Shown here one piece after another: positions 49,811 to 63,650 of a stretch of 64,000 bases of DNA (its first letter is position 1; the number at the start of each line of letters is the position of its first letter). The DNA lies in NCBI GenBank assembly GCA_963920705.1, contig OY987226.1, forward strand, positions 6,698,501-6,762,500. The letters run 5' to 3'. The position numbers and the translations under genes were made by a program. Source of the stretch: Odiellus spinosus (Eukaryota; Arthropoda; Arachnida; Opiliones; Phalangiidae). Below the pieces are notes generated by a model. That model saw only the letters and a list, made by a program, of their open reading frames with translations. It was not told where the DNA came from and did no database searches.

Positions 49811-50805
49811 AATAATTATTCCCAAGATAAAAATTATAAATTTTGAAAATATAGTACATAAATTTGACAAATCGTTAGCTTAAAACAAGTTTTAACTCCT
49901 AAAATTTTTATCTGCGCTGTTCTTACGTTGCAATTGTTAGATATTCTCTTAGGAAGGCGCCGTAATACCATCTTAATTTAATAATTATTCCCAAGATAAA
50001 AATTATAATTGATAATATAGTAAATAAATTTGACCAATCGTTAGCTTAAAACAAGTTTTAACTCCTAAAAATTTTATCTGCGCTGTTCTTGCGTTGCAAT
50101 TGTTAGATATTCTCTTAGGAAGGCGCCGTAATACCATCTTAATTTAATAATTATTCCCAAGATAAAAATTATAATTGATAATATAGTAAATAAATTTGAC
50201 AAATCGTTAGCTTAAAACAAGTTTTAACTCCTAAAAATTTTATCTGCGCTGTTCTTACGTTGCAATTGTTAGATATTCTCTTAGGAAGGCGCCCTAATAC
50301 CATCTTAATTTAATAATTATTCCCAAAAAAAAAATTATAATTGATAATATAGTAAATAAATTTGACAAATCGTTAGCTTAAAACAAGTTTTAACACTTAA
50401 AAATTTTATCTGCGCTGTTCTTACGTTGCAATTGTTAGATATTCTCTTAGGAAGGCGCCGTAATACCATCTTAATTTAATAATTATTCCCAAGATAAAAA
50501 TTATAATTGATAATATAGTAAATAAATTTGACAAATCGTTAGCTTAAAACAAGTTTTAACTCCTAAAAATTTTATCTGCGCTATTCTTACATTGCAATTG
50601 CTAGATTTACTCTCAGATAGGCGCCGTAATACCATCTTAATTTAATAATTATTCCCAAGATAAAAATTATAATTATAATATAGTAAATAAATTTGACAAA
50701 TCGTTAGCTTAAAACAAGTTTTAACTCCTAAACATTTTATCTGCGCTGTTCTTATATTGCAATTGTTAAATTTACTCTCAGTTAGACGCCGTAATACCAT
50801 CTTGG
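49811..50805 (+). repeat. Tandem array, ~166-169-bp unit, six units
   Basis: Each unit starts AATAATTATTCCCAAGATAA and includes AAATCGTTAGCTTAAAACAA, ATTTTATCTGCGCTGTTCTT and AGGCGCCGTAATACCATC. Inner units are nearly identical; the last two are more diverged (TTTACTCTCAG replaces ATTCTCTTAGG). The conserved GC-richer box contains a GGCGCC palindrome. Confidence 0.93.
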
Positions 50806-53800
50806 TGCATTTACCCAACTAAACTCCCCTTTATCTATCTTATTCGTTAAATCCATGTAATCGAAACAGTCTATTAAGTGAAGAAACAAAAATCGGATGT
50901 CTTCTATGAATATAAACTACCAAATAACTGAATGTCTTTCATGATACTTCCCTCATTGCCGGTAAATCTTGCTAGGCCTTAAATATATGGGCGAGCTCTG
51001 AAATATTAGGCATTTTTTATATTATTAATTATTTAAATTCTTTAATATTTGACCCCCATATTTATTCATTTTTTTCCAAAATATTAAATTCAACCCAAAC
51101 CATATTTCATTCCCATTTCATATAGAAAAAAAAAGCACTCGCTAATTAACCCCCTTATTACAAATTAAAAAATCAATTAAATGTCGTTAAAATCATCCCG
51201 ATTAATATTTAATTTAACTAAGATTTGAAGTTATTAATATAGAAGGAAATTAATTCAACAATACGCGCGACTTGTTCCTCGCATGATAGTTGTTTTTAAT
51301 TAAAAATATATTTAATTAGTTTCGTGCAAAATATATAAATAATTTAGATCAACGAAAAATTAATATGAAAGTATGTGTTTTCGGAATTATACGGTGTAAA
51401 TTGTAATAATTTAGAAAGGGAAAAAAACAAATATCTAGAAAAGTATAGGTGAAAATATTTTTTAATTATATTCTTAACTTTTTTATTTTGAAACAAAAAA
51501 TATCCAGGAAAAATGGATTGAATATTCCTAACGGTGCTTGGCTGAATAATGCATATCAATAGATATAAATATATTACTAACCCCCCCCCCCAAACCCCAT
51601 AATAATTCATCCCCCCCCCCAAATTAAATGAGCTGTTAAATATTATATATAACGTCCATAAAATTTGAAAATAATAATTCGACGCGAATGTTGAGAGAAA
51701 AAAATTATTTCCTATTTTAGAGTGAATGTTTCACAAAATTTCTACGCTTTAAAAAAAATTCCCAAACCTTAACCGCTCGCTTAAAACCCACTAACACTTC
51801 ATAAAAATCGTTAAATGTTTCATAAAACCCCCCAATAAATAGGGCGTGAATCTGTAGTTAAATCATTAAAAAAAAAATTCCAGAAAAATAGCCAAAAAAA
51901 AATAAAATCACACATTGTTTTTTCGTAAAAAAAATATAAAGTTGTTGAAAGGTTGAATGATACGACGTATGAATGTGTGAGCTCGTTATAATTTTATTCA
52001 CAACGTTTTTGCCGTGTGTAATAGACTAGTTATAAAGAAACAAAACAAAATATTCGACGCTTTTAATGAAATTAAAATAATAATTGAGATTATTTGAATA
52101 ATAAAATCGCGGTGGATATAAAGAAAAATAAATCAAAATAAGGGCACGCTGTAGCCGACTTAAATCTACACCAATGGCAGTATTACGTGAAATAATTAAT
52201 CGTACTTTAATTAATAAAATAGATGGTTTTTAATTTTTTAAAAAAATTATATTCCAGAAATTTAATTTTTAATTTTGAAAAAAAAAAATCGATACTTCAT
52301 TCCGGTTTGATATAAAATAATAATTAAAAAAAAAACCCTTTATCCAATTAAAATTAATCAGCACTTTACACAAATTTCAACACGCAAACACACAAAACAC
52401 GCTTAAAAAATTCCCTTAAAAAAAATTCCACACCGGAAAAAAGTTTGTAAAAAAACTCTAAAAAAAAAATTAAATATATTGAATTATTATAATATATAAT
52501 AAATACCGCGAATAATAATGGGCGCACACTTTGCTTCTAATCTCGGTACGCCTACTGGTACCGGGAGAGCATAACGATGGCACCCACGTAACCAAATTTT
52601 TCGAAACGGCGACTTGGTTTTCGTAAAAGGCTTCATGTCCTTCGAGTTTTGCCTCGTTGGAATTTTGTCCATGTTCCTATTGTATAACGCGTTTACCTAT
52701 GAATGTTTCGTCGTTTCGATATTGGATTTACGCAAAATAAAAATCGTGTTAAAAATTATAAAAAAAAAAAATTTTAAAATAAACCACAAGAAAAAAAAAA
52801 ATCACGCATTACAAAATAAAGGTTAGGTCGTTTTGCCTCGATAATATAGAGCACCTATACTTAACACTACAAACACACGGAAGATAACACGCTGCTAACG
52901 CTACAAACACATTAAACATACACAAAACAAGGTTCGTTCGCTTAGCCAACTCCGAGCTACACCCTACATATGTTTTTAATTAAATAAAAAATTATTTAAA
53001 ATCTTCGCAAAAAAAAACAAATATTTAAGATACGAAATAGACCTTTTCTTATTTTTAAATTTAAACAAATTAAGGGTGTCAATCTTCGCAAAATTTTAAG
53101 GGAAAAAGTGGATTAAAAATGTACTGCCCGGTTTGGCCTAATATAATACGTAATAATAATAAAATATTAAATTCTGAATATACATGAAGTTTGCGCACTT
53201 TGGGGTGTGTATTGACTATAAATCGACGTTTCTCGTTGTTGAAGATAATTTGCTGGGTTCACGTCTATCGCTGGGGAACCTTACAAATGAAGCTCTAATC
53301 GAGTTTTATAATTTAAAAGAAAAAACAAAAATGGAAAACAAAAAATTCTATTTAAAAATCGTATATTAGGCAACCGAGGTATACGAGTTCGTAAGAATTA
53401 TAAAAAAAATGTGTTTCAATCTAGTTGGGAATTAAATATTAAAATTACGCTAAGATGGTCTTTCTTATACGGAAAGGTCTGTTTAGAATCTAAACATTGA
53501 TGGGTAATTAAAAATATTATAATTAATATAATACCCAGAGAATAAATTATGAAGGGAGCAGCTCTGAGTAGGCAAAACGACTTAATTCACCTTGAATTAA
53601 AAAAAAAAAAAAAACACTTCATCAACGCGTACTGATTAATCGTAATTAAGAATAAAGAAGATCCTTAGGGGTTACGTGCAATAAACATTAATTACTAATT
53701 ATTAAAGACATTTTGCCCAAATGGCGAAGACTTTAATGATGTAGCTCGGATGTATGTTGCGAAATCGAACGAACCTGATATTGACAATTTATATCTGATT

Positions 53801-55223
53801 TTTCAAATCAGGTTTATAAACTAATTTATTAGTTTAAAGCATGTATAATATATTAATAAAATTAATTATAAACGGGCCTGTTAGAGTTACTGATAAGAAC
53901 AGCGTTAAATAAGCAACGTATCATAATGTTGCGTAATATCCCGAATCAAATTTTGAACCGTAATGGAGTATCGAATAATATTAGTTTAAAACAATTTAAA
54001 TCACATTAAACCTTTAAATAATCTCCCCCCTTCAGTATCGCTGTGTTTAATTCCGTAAATTGTAGTATAAATGCCACTTGAATGTACCTGATTTTGGCAA
54101 CAAGAAAAATTAAAATTTAAAAAAAAATTAACAAAAAAAATTAAAGTTTTAGTTGGTGTTAATTGAAAACTCGATGGAAAAATTAATTTTATAATTTAAT
54201 TTTAAAATTTAATTAAATATAAATGAGTTTTCTATTAAAACCAACTATAGGCGTGTAAGCTGAACTTTTATTTTTAATTTATAAAATGAATATATTAATT
54301 TATTTTAAAAAAATATTCAAATTAAATTCAATATTTGAATTTATTATGACCGAATTCGAACCCAATTTTTGAGAAAAAATAAAAAACATCAGCCTTAACT
54401 GCATGGAGATAACATTTTCTCATCAACGATTAATATTAATTATTACAAAAAAAATTAAAAAAAAAAGTAATGAAAAATACCAATTTAATACTTAAATAAA
54501 CAAATTTATTACGCAATTGCGCAGGATCGTAAACAAAGGTATAGTAAATAATAACAGACGATTAAAACTTCATAAATATCGTCATAGCTCAATTACGATT
54601 CTAAAGCAAAATGTTTCTATTAGTTATTAAGAAAATTGAGAAAAACTAAATAATTATAATAATAATTAAAAGTTGAATTGATATTGTAAATATTTAAAAA
54701 AAAAAAACCTTCCTCTGGTCTAGAAATTAACAAAACAATATAAATATAAATAAATAAATGATAGCTATTTGAGAAAATAAATCAAGACTCCGAACATTTC
54801 GTGCGCGTGTTGGTTTGATATGTTAATTAATATAATGAAGAAGAAAAAAAATTAATGAGTTTGGAAAAAAAAAAAATGTTTTTCCAAAAAAAAAGATGAG
54901 AGTTTTGGACCGGGGACTTTAAAAAAAAAAATTATATATAATGGGATAAGGTTGTTATAGCTGAAACAATATATATTCAATTTCGGTTAAAATATTTTTA
55001 ATTTTAGTCGTACATTAAGTTTAAATTCAAATAATAAATTTACCCCCCTCCAAAAAAAACGTTTTAGCCAGATTAAAATTAAATTAAAAAAAAAACGAGA
55101 AAGTGTGTTGCTACGTATACAATTTAAAGTTAACGTAAGTTTTAGAATTATATGGGTTTTTAAATGAATTAAAAAAGTCTAACACCGTAAAAAAAATCTC
55201 ATTTTTCGTGATTTGAACGTGCC

Positions 55224-55228
<5 letters not shown>

Positions 55229-55254
<26 letters not shown>
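55229..55254 (+). repeat. Poly(A) tract of 26
   Basis: This is the longest of many A-runs in the 52-57.4 kb A-rich stretch. The window ends with a T-run of similar length near 63955-63978. Confidence 0.9.
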
Positions 55255-57599
55255 TTAGAAAAAAGACTATTTAGTACAAAACATTTTTTCCCCAACTCGA
55301 ATTAAATACAAAAAATTCCCACATTACAAGTTGCGGTTTATATTTTAGTTCTAATTTACTTTAATTCAAAATTTTATTTAAATTCACTTTTGAAGCTTTA
55401 TTAGAGAGGACTTAAAAAGACTCCATACACTTTAAAAAATAAAAAAAAAAATAAAAAACACAAGTTACACGTAAAAAAAATGAAATTCGTAAATTTTTAA
55501 AAAGTGATTGGAGTTGAATTTAAATAACTCTGTATCCGTAAAAAATAAAAAAAACAAATTTTCCACATGGCACCAGTACAAAATAATCGAGTTGTTCTCT
55601 CTAATAAGTTCGTTTTTTGAAAACTAGATTTTTAATTAATTAATAAACTCGTAAATTTTATTATCATTATATTTAAAAGGGGGTAGGAGCCCCACCCTGC
55701 CCCTGTATATAATATAAATATATTATTATAAAGTTAAGGCACACGATGACGTCATCGTTAGGTCGTTTACATATATATATACAGATCAGTTAAAAAATTA
55801 CAGATCATTAATTTTATTTTTAGATACATTTTCATTTTTTTGCAATTTGCATAAAACTAATGAGTTTAAAACAATTTACAAAATCCTAATGAGTTGAGAA
55901 GAGCTTGATTAATTATTCTCTAAAATAGGTTCGCAAAAACAATACCTATGACGTCATCGTTACGTCATTTGTAAAACCCAACGTTTATTTCTAATTTATG
56001 ATTAAAAATAATCGTAAAATTATTAATATTTTACGAATTCTATTTTGACAATTATAATTAAATAATTATATAATTATAATTATATAATTCTATGCAAGAT
56101 ACAGGATTTTTTCTCAATCCTTTAACTTCACTGAATTTTCCTAAAAATGCATTCCATAAATTAATTTTTAAATTATAATTGCAATTAAATTATATTTTTA
56201 TTGTATCAAAAGATGACATCATAATGCCTGACATTATACTCTAAATTAACTATATTTAAACAATATTTTTAAATTTATTCACTGATTATTTAATAGTTAC
56301 AAAATTAAACTCGTAATAAAAAAATCCGCCGCATTTAATAATAATGAAAAACAAAAAAAATAACGCTCACTGTTTGAACAATTCTTGAGAATAAAAAAAT
56401 AGAGATAATAATAAAGATTTACTGAAAAAAAGAACATTTTGCATGTAAAATTCTCTATACAACTTTTTTCTCGGATTTTTTCATAAAATTACGATTTTTT
56501 TTTATCATTTAGAAAAAAAAAATCGAGGTTGTTAAAAAAAAGCAGAAAAATATACTCAAAACTTATTAGAAACACGTAAAAACCCTCAAATATACTTAAC
56601 TCATTGTATATACCTTAAAATTTCCAGCGCTGAAATATTAGAATTAAACAAAATTTCAGTTAAAAAAAAAAATCAAAAAAATTAAATTAGAAAAATTTTC
56701 ACCTCAGTCCATTTGCAAAATTTTAATATAATAGGCTTAAAAAAACCAGAGAAATGTTTAAAAGAAACTAGTCCAACAAACCAACCAACCAAAAGCAAAT
56801 TTAAATCCCACAAATTCGATTAAACAAACAAACAAACAATATATATATTAATAGTTTTACGTAGCGCATGCAGTGCTTGAATTTAAATAAATTTAAATTT
56901 CGAGGAAACATAATACTGAATTCTCCAATATCTGATATAATGGTGCTCGTTGCATAGTCATGACGTTCTTTCTCATGACGTCCACAAATCAGCCAATAAA
57001 GGGTGTAAGATAGAGTGACGTCAGCGTGTAATTATCGTTGACTGAAAAGACTGTTAAACTTGTAGAGAGAAAATTGAAAAAAAAAAAAAAATTCAAACAT
57101 ACAAAGAAAAACAAATCTAATTATCGTAGTATAAATAAATAAAAAAAAAAAAAAATACCCTGTGCCGTGGTTAGTCCCCTAGAGTTCTAGTTTTCATATT
57201 ACCAAACCAAAAAAATTCCAAAAAAAATTCAACGTCTTAGTTTTAGTAATTGTTAATAACCACTGGTTCAATATTAACAATGTAATATTTAAAAGAGAAA
57301 AAAAAAAAAAAAAAATGGAAAAAAAAAAAAATTTAATAATCTACATAAAAAAATTTCAATATACTTTCCTCCGTTCGTAGGCTATATGTAGTCGATCACC
57401 AAACAACTATATTATAATTACTAACCAAAAATGTCCTAGGTGCCTGACAAGACTCACAATATGTACAATAAACTGTAAATAAAATTTTACATTTAGCTGC
57501 CATACTGACTTATGAAAGTTTATTTGACAGCTAAATACCGAAGTTCAGGGTACTAGATATATACACGTATGGAAGAGTATATGAAAACCCACCGATAGA

Positions 57600-59103
57600 G
57601 TATTAATATCGTGGGAAATTATTTAAAAGTATCGTAGGGAATTATTTAAAAATATCGTGGGAACGTTTTTTAAAATAATCGTTTGGAGTCATTTAAAAAT
57701 ATTGTGGGAACGTTTTTTTAAAATTATCGTGGGTAATTATTTAAAAATATCGTGGGAAAGTTTTTTGAAATTATCGTGGGGAATCATTTAAAAATATTGT
57801 GGGAACGTTTTATTTAGTTATCGTGGGAAAGTATTTAAAAAAAATAGTGGGAAAGTATTTAGCAATATCCTGTGGAAATTGTTTAAAAAATAGCCTTGGA
57901 AATTTTTAAAAAATATCGTGGGAAATTATTTAACAATATCGTGGGAAATTATTTGACAATATCGTGGGAAATTATTTAACAATATCGTGGGAAATTATTG
58001 AACAATATCGTGGGAAATTATTGAACAATATCGTGGGAAATTATTGAACAATATCGTGGGAAATTATTGAACAATATCGTGGGAAATTATTGAACAATAT
58101 CGTGGGGAATTATTGAACAATATCGTGGGGAATTATTGAACAATATCGTGGGGAATTATTGAACAATATCGTGGGGAATTATTGAACAATATCGTGGGGA
58201 ATTATTGAACAATATCGTGGGGAATTATTGAACAATATCGTGGGAAATTATTGAACAATATCGTGGGGAATTATTGAACAATATCGTGGGGAATTATTGA
58301 ACAATATCGTGGGGAATTATTTAAAAAATATCGTGGGGAATTATTTAAAAAATATCGTGGGGAATTATTTAAAAAATATCGTGGGGAATTATTTAACAAA
58401 TATCGTGGGAAATTATTTAACAAATATCGTGGGAAATTATTTAACAAATATCGTGGGAAATTATTTAACAAATATCGTGGGAAATTATTTAACAAATATC
58501 TTGGGAAATTATTTAACAAATATCTTGGGAAATTATTTAACAAATATCGTGGGAAATTATTTAACAAATATCTTGGGAAATTATTTAACAAATATCTTGG
58601 GAAATTATTTAACAAATATCTTGGGAAATTATTTAACAAATATCTTGGGAAATTATTTAACAAATATCTTGGGAAATTATTTAACAAATATCGTGGGAAA
58701 TTATTTATCAAATATCGTGGGAAATTATAAATATCGTGGGAAATTATAAATATCGTGGGAAATTATAAATATCGTGGGAAATTATAAATATCGTGGGAAA
58801 TTATAAATATCGTGGGAAATTATAAATATCGTGGGAAATTATAAATATCGTGGGAAATTATAAATATCGTGGGAAATTATAAATATCGTGGGAAATTATA
58901 AATATCGTGGGAAATTATAAATATCGTGGGAAATTATAAATATCGTGGGAAATTATAAATATCGTGGGAAATTATAAATATCGTGGGAAATTATAAATAT
59001 CGTGGGAAATTATAAATATCGTGGGAAATTATAAATATCGTGGGAAATTATAAATATCGTGGGAAATTATAAATATCGTGGGAAATTATTTAACAAATAT
59101 CGT
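57600..59103 (+). repeat. AATATCGTGGGAAATTATT minisatellite with three unit lengths
   Basis: The array begins with degenerate units (57600-57910) and passes to 23-bp units (GAACAATATCGTGGGAAATT plus ATT) until about 58318. It then has 24-bp units (AACAAATATCGTGGGAAATT plus ATTT) until about 58722 and 19-bp units (AAATATCGTGGGAAATTAT) until about 59085. One final 24-bp unit ends it. The 24-bp block gives open frames of ~150 codons on both strands; these are artefacts. Confidence 0.95.
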
Positions 59104-59652
59104 AAGCCTTGATCTGCTTAGCATTACATCGATACTCTTTGGAAGGGGTTTTTCAAATACTTTTGGTACTGTATAATCTTATTCCGAGTCTTCTGGTGCA
59201 GGACTGAACTGTAGCCATCAAGGTTTGATTTTTTTCCATACTAACATTCCCTTTCCCTCCTATAACCTGAATGTTGTATTAGTAGTGTTCTAGACTGTTA
59301 GGTTTGCCGTGCGGTACTTGAAATTTTTAAATCAATTCTTATGACAATGAAAAACGACTTACCTTTTCAAGAAACTGGGTGTGAAGTTCCGCTACTGATA
59401 GGAATAGAGCTAAATTACAGAAATGACCCTTATACTAAAATGGCCGTAACTTTTCTCCGCGGTGATAGAAATTGAGCCAGTCCAAAAATTATCCTTTTAC
59501 AAAAATGGCCATAACGTTTCTCTACGATCTCCTAGGCGTAAACCGATTGCATCATTAGAAAGTAGACATTCCCTAGTTCATTTTAAGATAATAAAATGGT
59601 AATTTCCCACTAAAAAATATGACTAGCGTCTATACACTTCTACAGGATAGAC

Positions 59653-59988
59653 CAGAAGCCGATGAAACCCTCCTTTGAAGTCTATTACTCCCGGGTCTTG
59701 TCTACCCCTCTCTGTATGGGTTATTCTCAAAAGGCGCGATTCGTACGCCTCCTAACGGTAGATGTTTTCGGAGCAGGAGCTCGTCGAGCAAATATCTACA
59801 GCAGCCTTGGAGTTCGTCCAAAAAACGTCGTCGTTTGTGGAGAGAGAGAATTTCCAATTTTCCGTAGACAGGGGGGTATGAAGTAGGACCCCTCCTATCT
59901 CGTAAAATTGTGAGATATCCATACATGGAGGAGCGCTATAAGGAACATTGGAGTAGTAGACTTCAAAGGAGGGTTTCATCGGCTTCTG
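59653..59988 (+). mobile_element. CAGAAG MITE, copy 9
   Basis: This is a complete 336-bp copy flanked by GATAGAC and GATAGAT (6 of 7 identical). The right subterminal block is changed (GTGAGATATCCATACATGG), so this copy is more diverged at that arm. Confidence 0.92.
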
Positions 59989-62639
59989 GATAGATTTATT
60001 TTAGGTGCATATCCTCGCTAGATATGGAGTTTTTCATGATATTTGAGATAGCGGAAAATTTGGCTCCGACTTGTTCACTCATTTTAAAATCCTAATGATG
60101 GAAATTATGACTATTAACACGCAGTTAGGGAGTGAAAAACAACGAAAATTGATGTTCATTAGCGTAGTTTAGCCGCCAACATTCTTAAAGACACTGCGTG
60201 GCTGCCTGCCGTGAATTGAAATTAGGCTAGTATTTACCTCGCTATGAAAAACGAGCTCTTTACCTGGAAATAACAATTTTAAATATTGATCAAATGTCTT
60301 CGAGCAAGGTCTATTTTCCCATAGTTTGCGCTGGATTAAGATCAAAAGTCCCAAATTTCATTTCAGTATAAAGTTTATTAAGTACACGAGACCTCGCCCT
60401 GTACAATTCCACATAAATATTTACCAATTATAACAATTTAATTTCATTTTTTTTTATTCCATCGGGTTTAGATTTTGTTTTGTTGTTTTCTAAATAGAAA
60501 TTTTACATTAGCAGGCTTGATTATAGTTTGTTTTAGCGGTTTGGCTAATTTTTTTTTTATTAGTCGCGTCTGCGCAGGGAGAATAATTGCGCTACTCTAT
60601 AATTTGAATTAACTGCAATTATTGCTAATCTTAGAAATTTTTAAAATTAAGTTTAAAATTTAACCAATATATTAACTTCTTAAATCCCATGAAATTTTAA
60701 CAGAATACACAACAGCTATTTTTGTTTGAAAATCGTAAAAAATGACATATTTAATTATTTATCGAGGAATAATATTTAAAATGGTTTTTATTTTCTACAC
60801 AAAGGTTCGTTTATTTTTTGTTTTTATTAAAACATATACAGTATGTCGTTTTAGTTTTCAGCTGCCGTGTGTATGTATTTGCATGTTAAATTAATATATT
60901 CAGGGCAAATTTGGTTACATATTTAATCTTTGCGTTATAGCACCAGTTTTCCGTGTTTTTTTTTTATACAGAGGCCCTTAGACATTTTATATATTTTTAT
61001 ATATATTTTAATTAAAAGCATAAACTTGCATTGATAAAATTAAAAATGTATGTTTAATTCAAAGTAGCGCTTTTCGAAATCTTTCTTATCGTTCTTATTT
61101 CAAATTTAAGCTTGATTTTTAAAGAGATTACGAGTTTAAAACAAATAATTTTTAACTTTAATACCATTAATTATATCAAATTTAATCAGGATTTTATAAT
61201 AAAATTTGAAAGTTAGGTTTGATTAAAAAAAACTTTTTCCACGAGCTACTTAAGTTAATTTTTAAATCTAAATAGGTTCAAATTACAATCGTATGAATGT
61301 AAGTTTTAAGTAATTAATATATTTGTTCAGATAAAAATAAATTATATTTAAACATTATTTTAAAGGTTAAGTTTTAAAAAAATATATAAATTAAATTAGA
61401 TTTTATTTAGAAGAGGAGACTCGAAATAAATTATTAGATTATCATGGTAAATTTAAGCATAATATAGTTTTAACTAAGATTTATTATAAAATCCTGTAAT
61501 ATAACCATTTAACTGCAATTTAAATATCTTAAATACTAATCTATTGGTTTTTAAATATACATTAACATCTTCTTTTAAATATTATGAAAACTTAATTAGA
61601 AATAATTTATTTTATGCCTTTTATATATTATTTATTCGATACACTGATATTGTTAATTTTTATTTCCTTCCCCGACAAAAAACACAATGACGCGCTTTTT
61701 AATCGGTTAATAGCAAAAAGACTTATAATTTAAGCCTATTTTGTATATTACTTATATAAAACACGTTTTTGAAGTACACTTCCAGCTTTTTTGTTGATAA
61801 ATTTTACACACTAAAATTCTTTACACCGCAATACAGTTACATTTTTTTGTTTATTTGTACTTATATAATTAATTTTTCCAAAAACAAAAGATTCATTATT
61901 TTCATTTCATATAGAAAAACATTTTTTATATTTAATTTTCAACTGATATGTTAATATATATATTTATATATATATCCGATTTCAGTATGAAAAGGTTTTT
62001 AAATTTATTACGAATTTTATCACATTTTCCCCAGATTTTATATATTTGGAAATAATTTTCAAAAATGACAATTTATTTTTTCTTCGTTTAAATATAACTA
62101 AACTAGCGCGTCTCGAATTTAATTTTTCCGAATGGGTTTTCTATATTTTATTTATTGAAAAACACAAAACGCCGGGAATAGAAATTTAATTAACCATATG
62201 ATATCTTGGCTTAAAATATAAAGCGTATTAAGCGTTTAAATTAAATCATTATATATGATTAAAAAGTGATACCTTTTATCCTAAAGTGTGGCGCAGCTTT
62301 ATCGAAAGCGGATTTAAATATTCGATAGTTTTAAATTAGATCAAATATACAGTATCTTCCCGAACTAAATTACTAATTTTTATGTAAGGTTAATTATGTA
62401 CTCTTGGTCCTTAAATTTCTTTTACATTATTACGCAAAAATATTTAACTTTATTTTAGATATCCATCTCTAGAATCTTCAATTAAATTAATTATTAATTA
62501 GTGGATTAAAATTATATTATAAAATCAGGTGAAATAATATATTACATTAATAATATAATAAATTACAAAATATAATAAGTTACATTAAACATTTTTCAAA
62601 TACCGTGTTACGAACAAAATCAAATTTATTTACTATCAA

Positions 62640-63650
62640 AAAGATCTTAGGAATAAAATAAAATATATTTACTGTTAATAGAAAGGTTTTAGGGAAAAAC
62701 ATATATATTTACTATTAATAGAAAGGTATTAGGAATAAAAATATTACTATTAATAGAAAGATATTAGCAATAAAATAAAATATATTTACTATTAATAGAA
62801 AGGTAGTAGGAATAAAATAAAATATATTTACTATTAATAGAAATATATTAGCAATAAAATAAAATATATTTACTATTAATAGAAATATATTAGCAATAAA
62901 GTAAAATATATTTACAATTAATAGAAAGATATTAGGAATAAAATAATATATATTTACTATTATTAGAAAGATATTAGGAAATAACAAATATATTTACAAT
63001 TAATAGAAAGATATTGGGAATAAAATAAAATATATTTACTATAGAAAGGTATTAGGATTAAAATATATTTACTATTAATAGAAAGATATTAGGAATAAAA
63101 TATATTTACAATTAATAGAAATATATTAGGAATAAAATAAAATATATTTACTTTTAATAGAAAGGTATTAGGATTAAAATATATTTAATATTAATAGAAA
63201 GATATTAGGAATAAAATATATTTACAATTAATAGAAATATATTAGGAATAAAATAAAATATATTTACTTTTAATAGAAAGGTATTAGGATTAAAATATAT
63301 TTACTATTAATAGAAAGATATTAGGATTAAAATATATTTACTATTAATAGAAAGATATTAGGAAATAACATATATATTTACAATTAATAGAACGATATTA
63401 GGAATAAAATAAAATATATTTACTATTAATAGAAAGATATTAGGAAATAAAAAATATATTTACATTTAATAGAAAGATATTAGGAATAAAATAAAATATA
63501 TTTACTATTAATAGAAAGATATTAGGAAATAACATGTATATATTTACAATTAATAGAACGATATTAGGAATAAAATAAAATATATTTACTATTAATAGAA
63601 AGATAGGAATAAAATATATTTACTACCAAAAAAAGATATTAGGAATAAAA
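62640..63650 (+). repeat. AT-rich minisatellite, ~35-45-bp units
   Basis: The theme is ATTAATAGAAAGATATTAGG followed by AATAAAATAAAATATATTTACT, repeated about 25 times with small length variants. Sub-blocks (for example ATTAGGAAATAACATATATA and GGATTAAAATATATTTACTA) recur as groups. Confidence 0.9.

Noticed and set aside
58271..58749. Open frames of ~150 codons on both strands
   Set aside because: They follow from 24-bp units (multiple of three) of the minisatellite; there is no independent coding sign.
62715..62987. 90-codon repeat-rich hydrophobic frame on the minus strand
   Set aside because: It arises from the AT-rich minisatellite.
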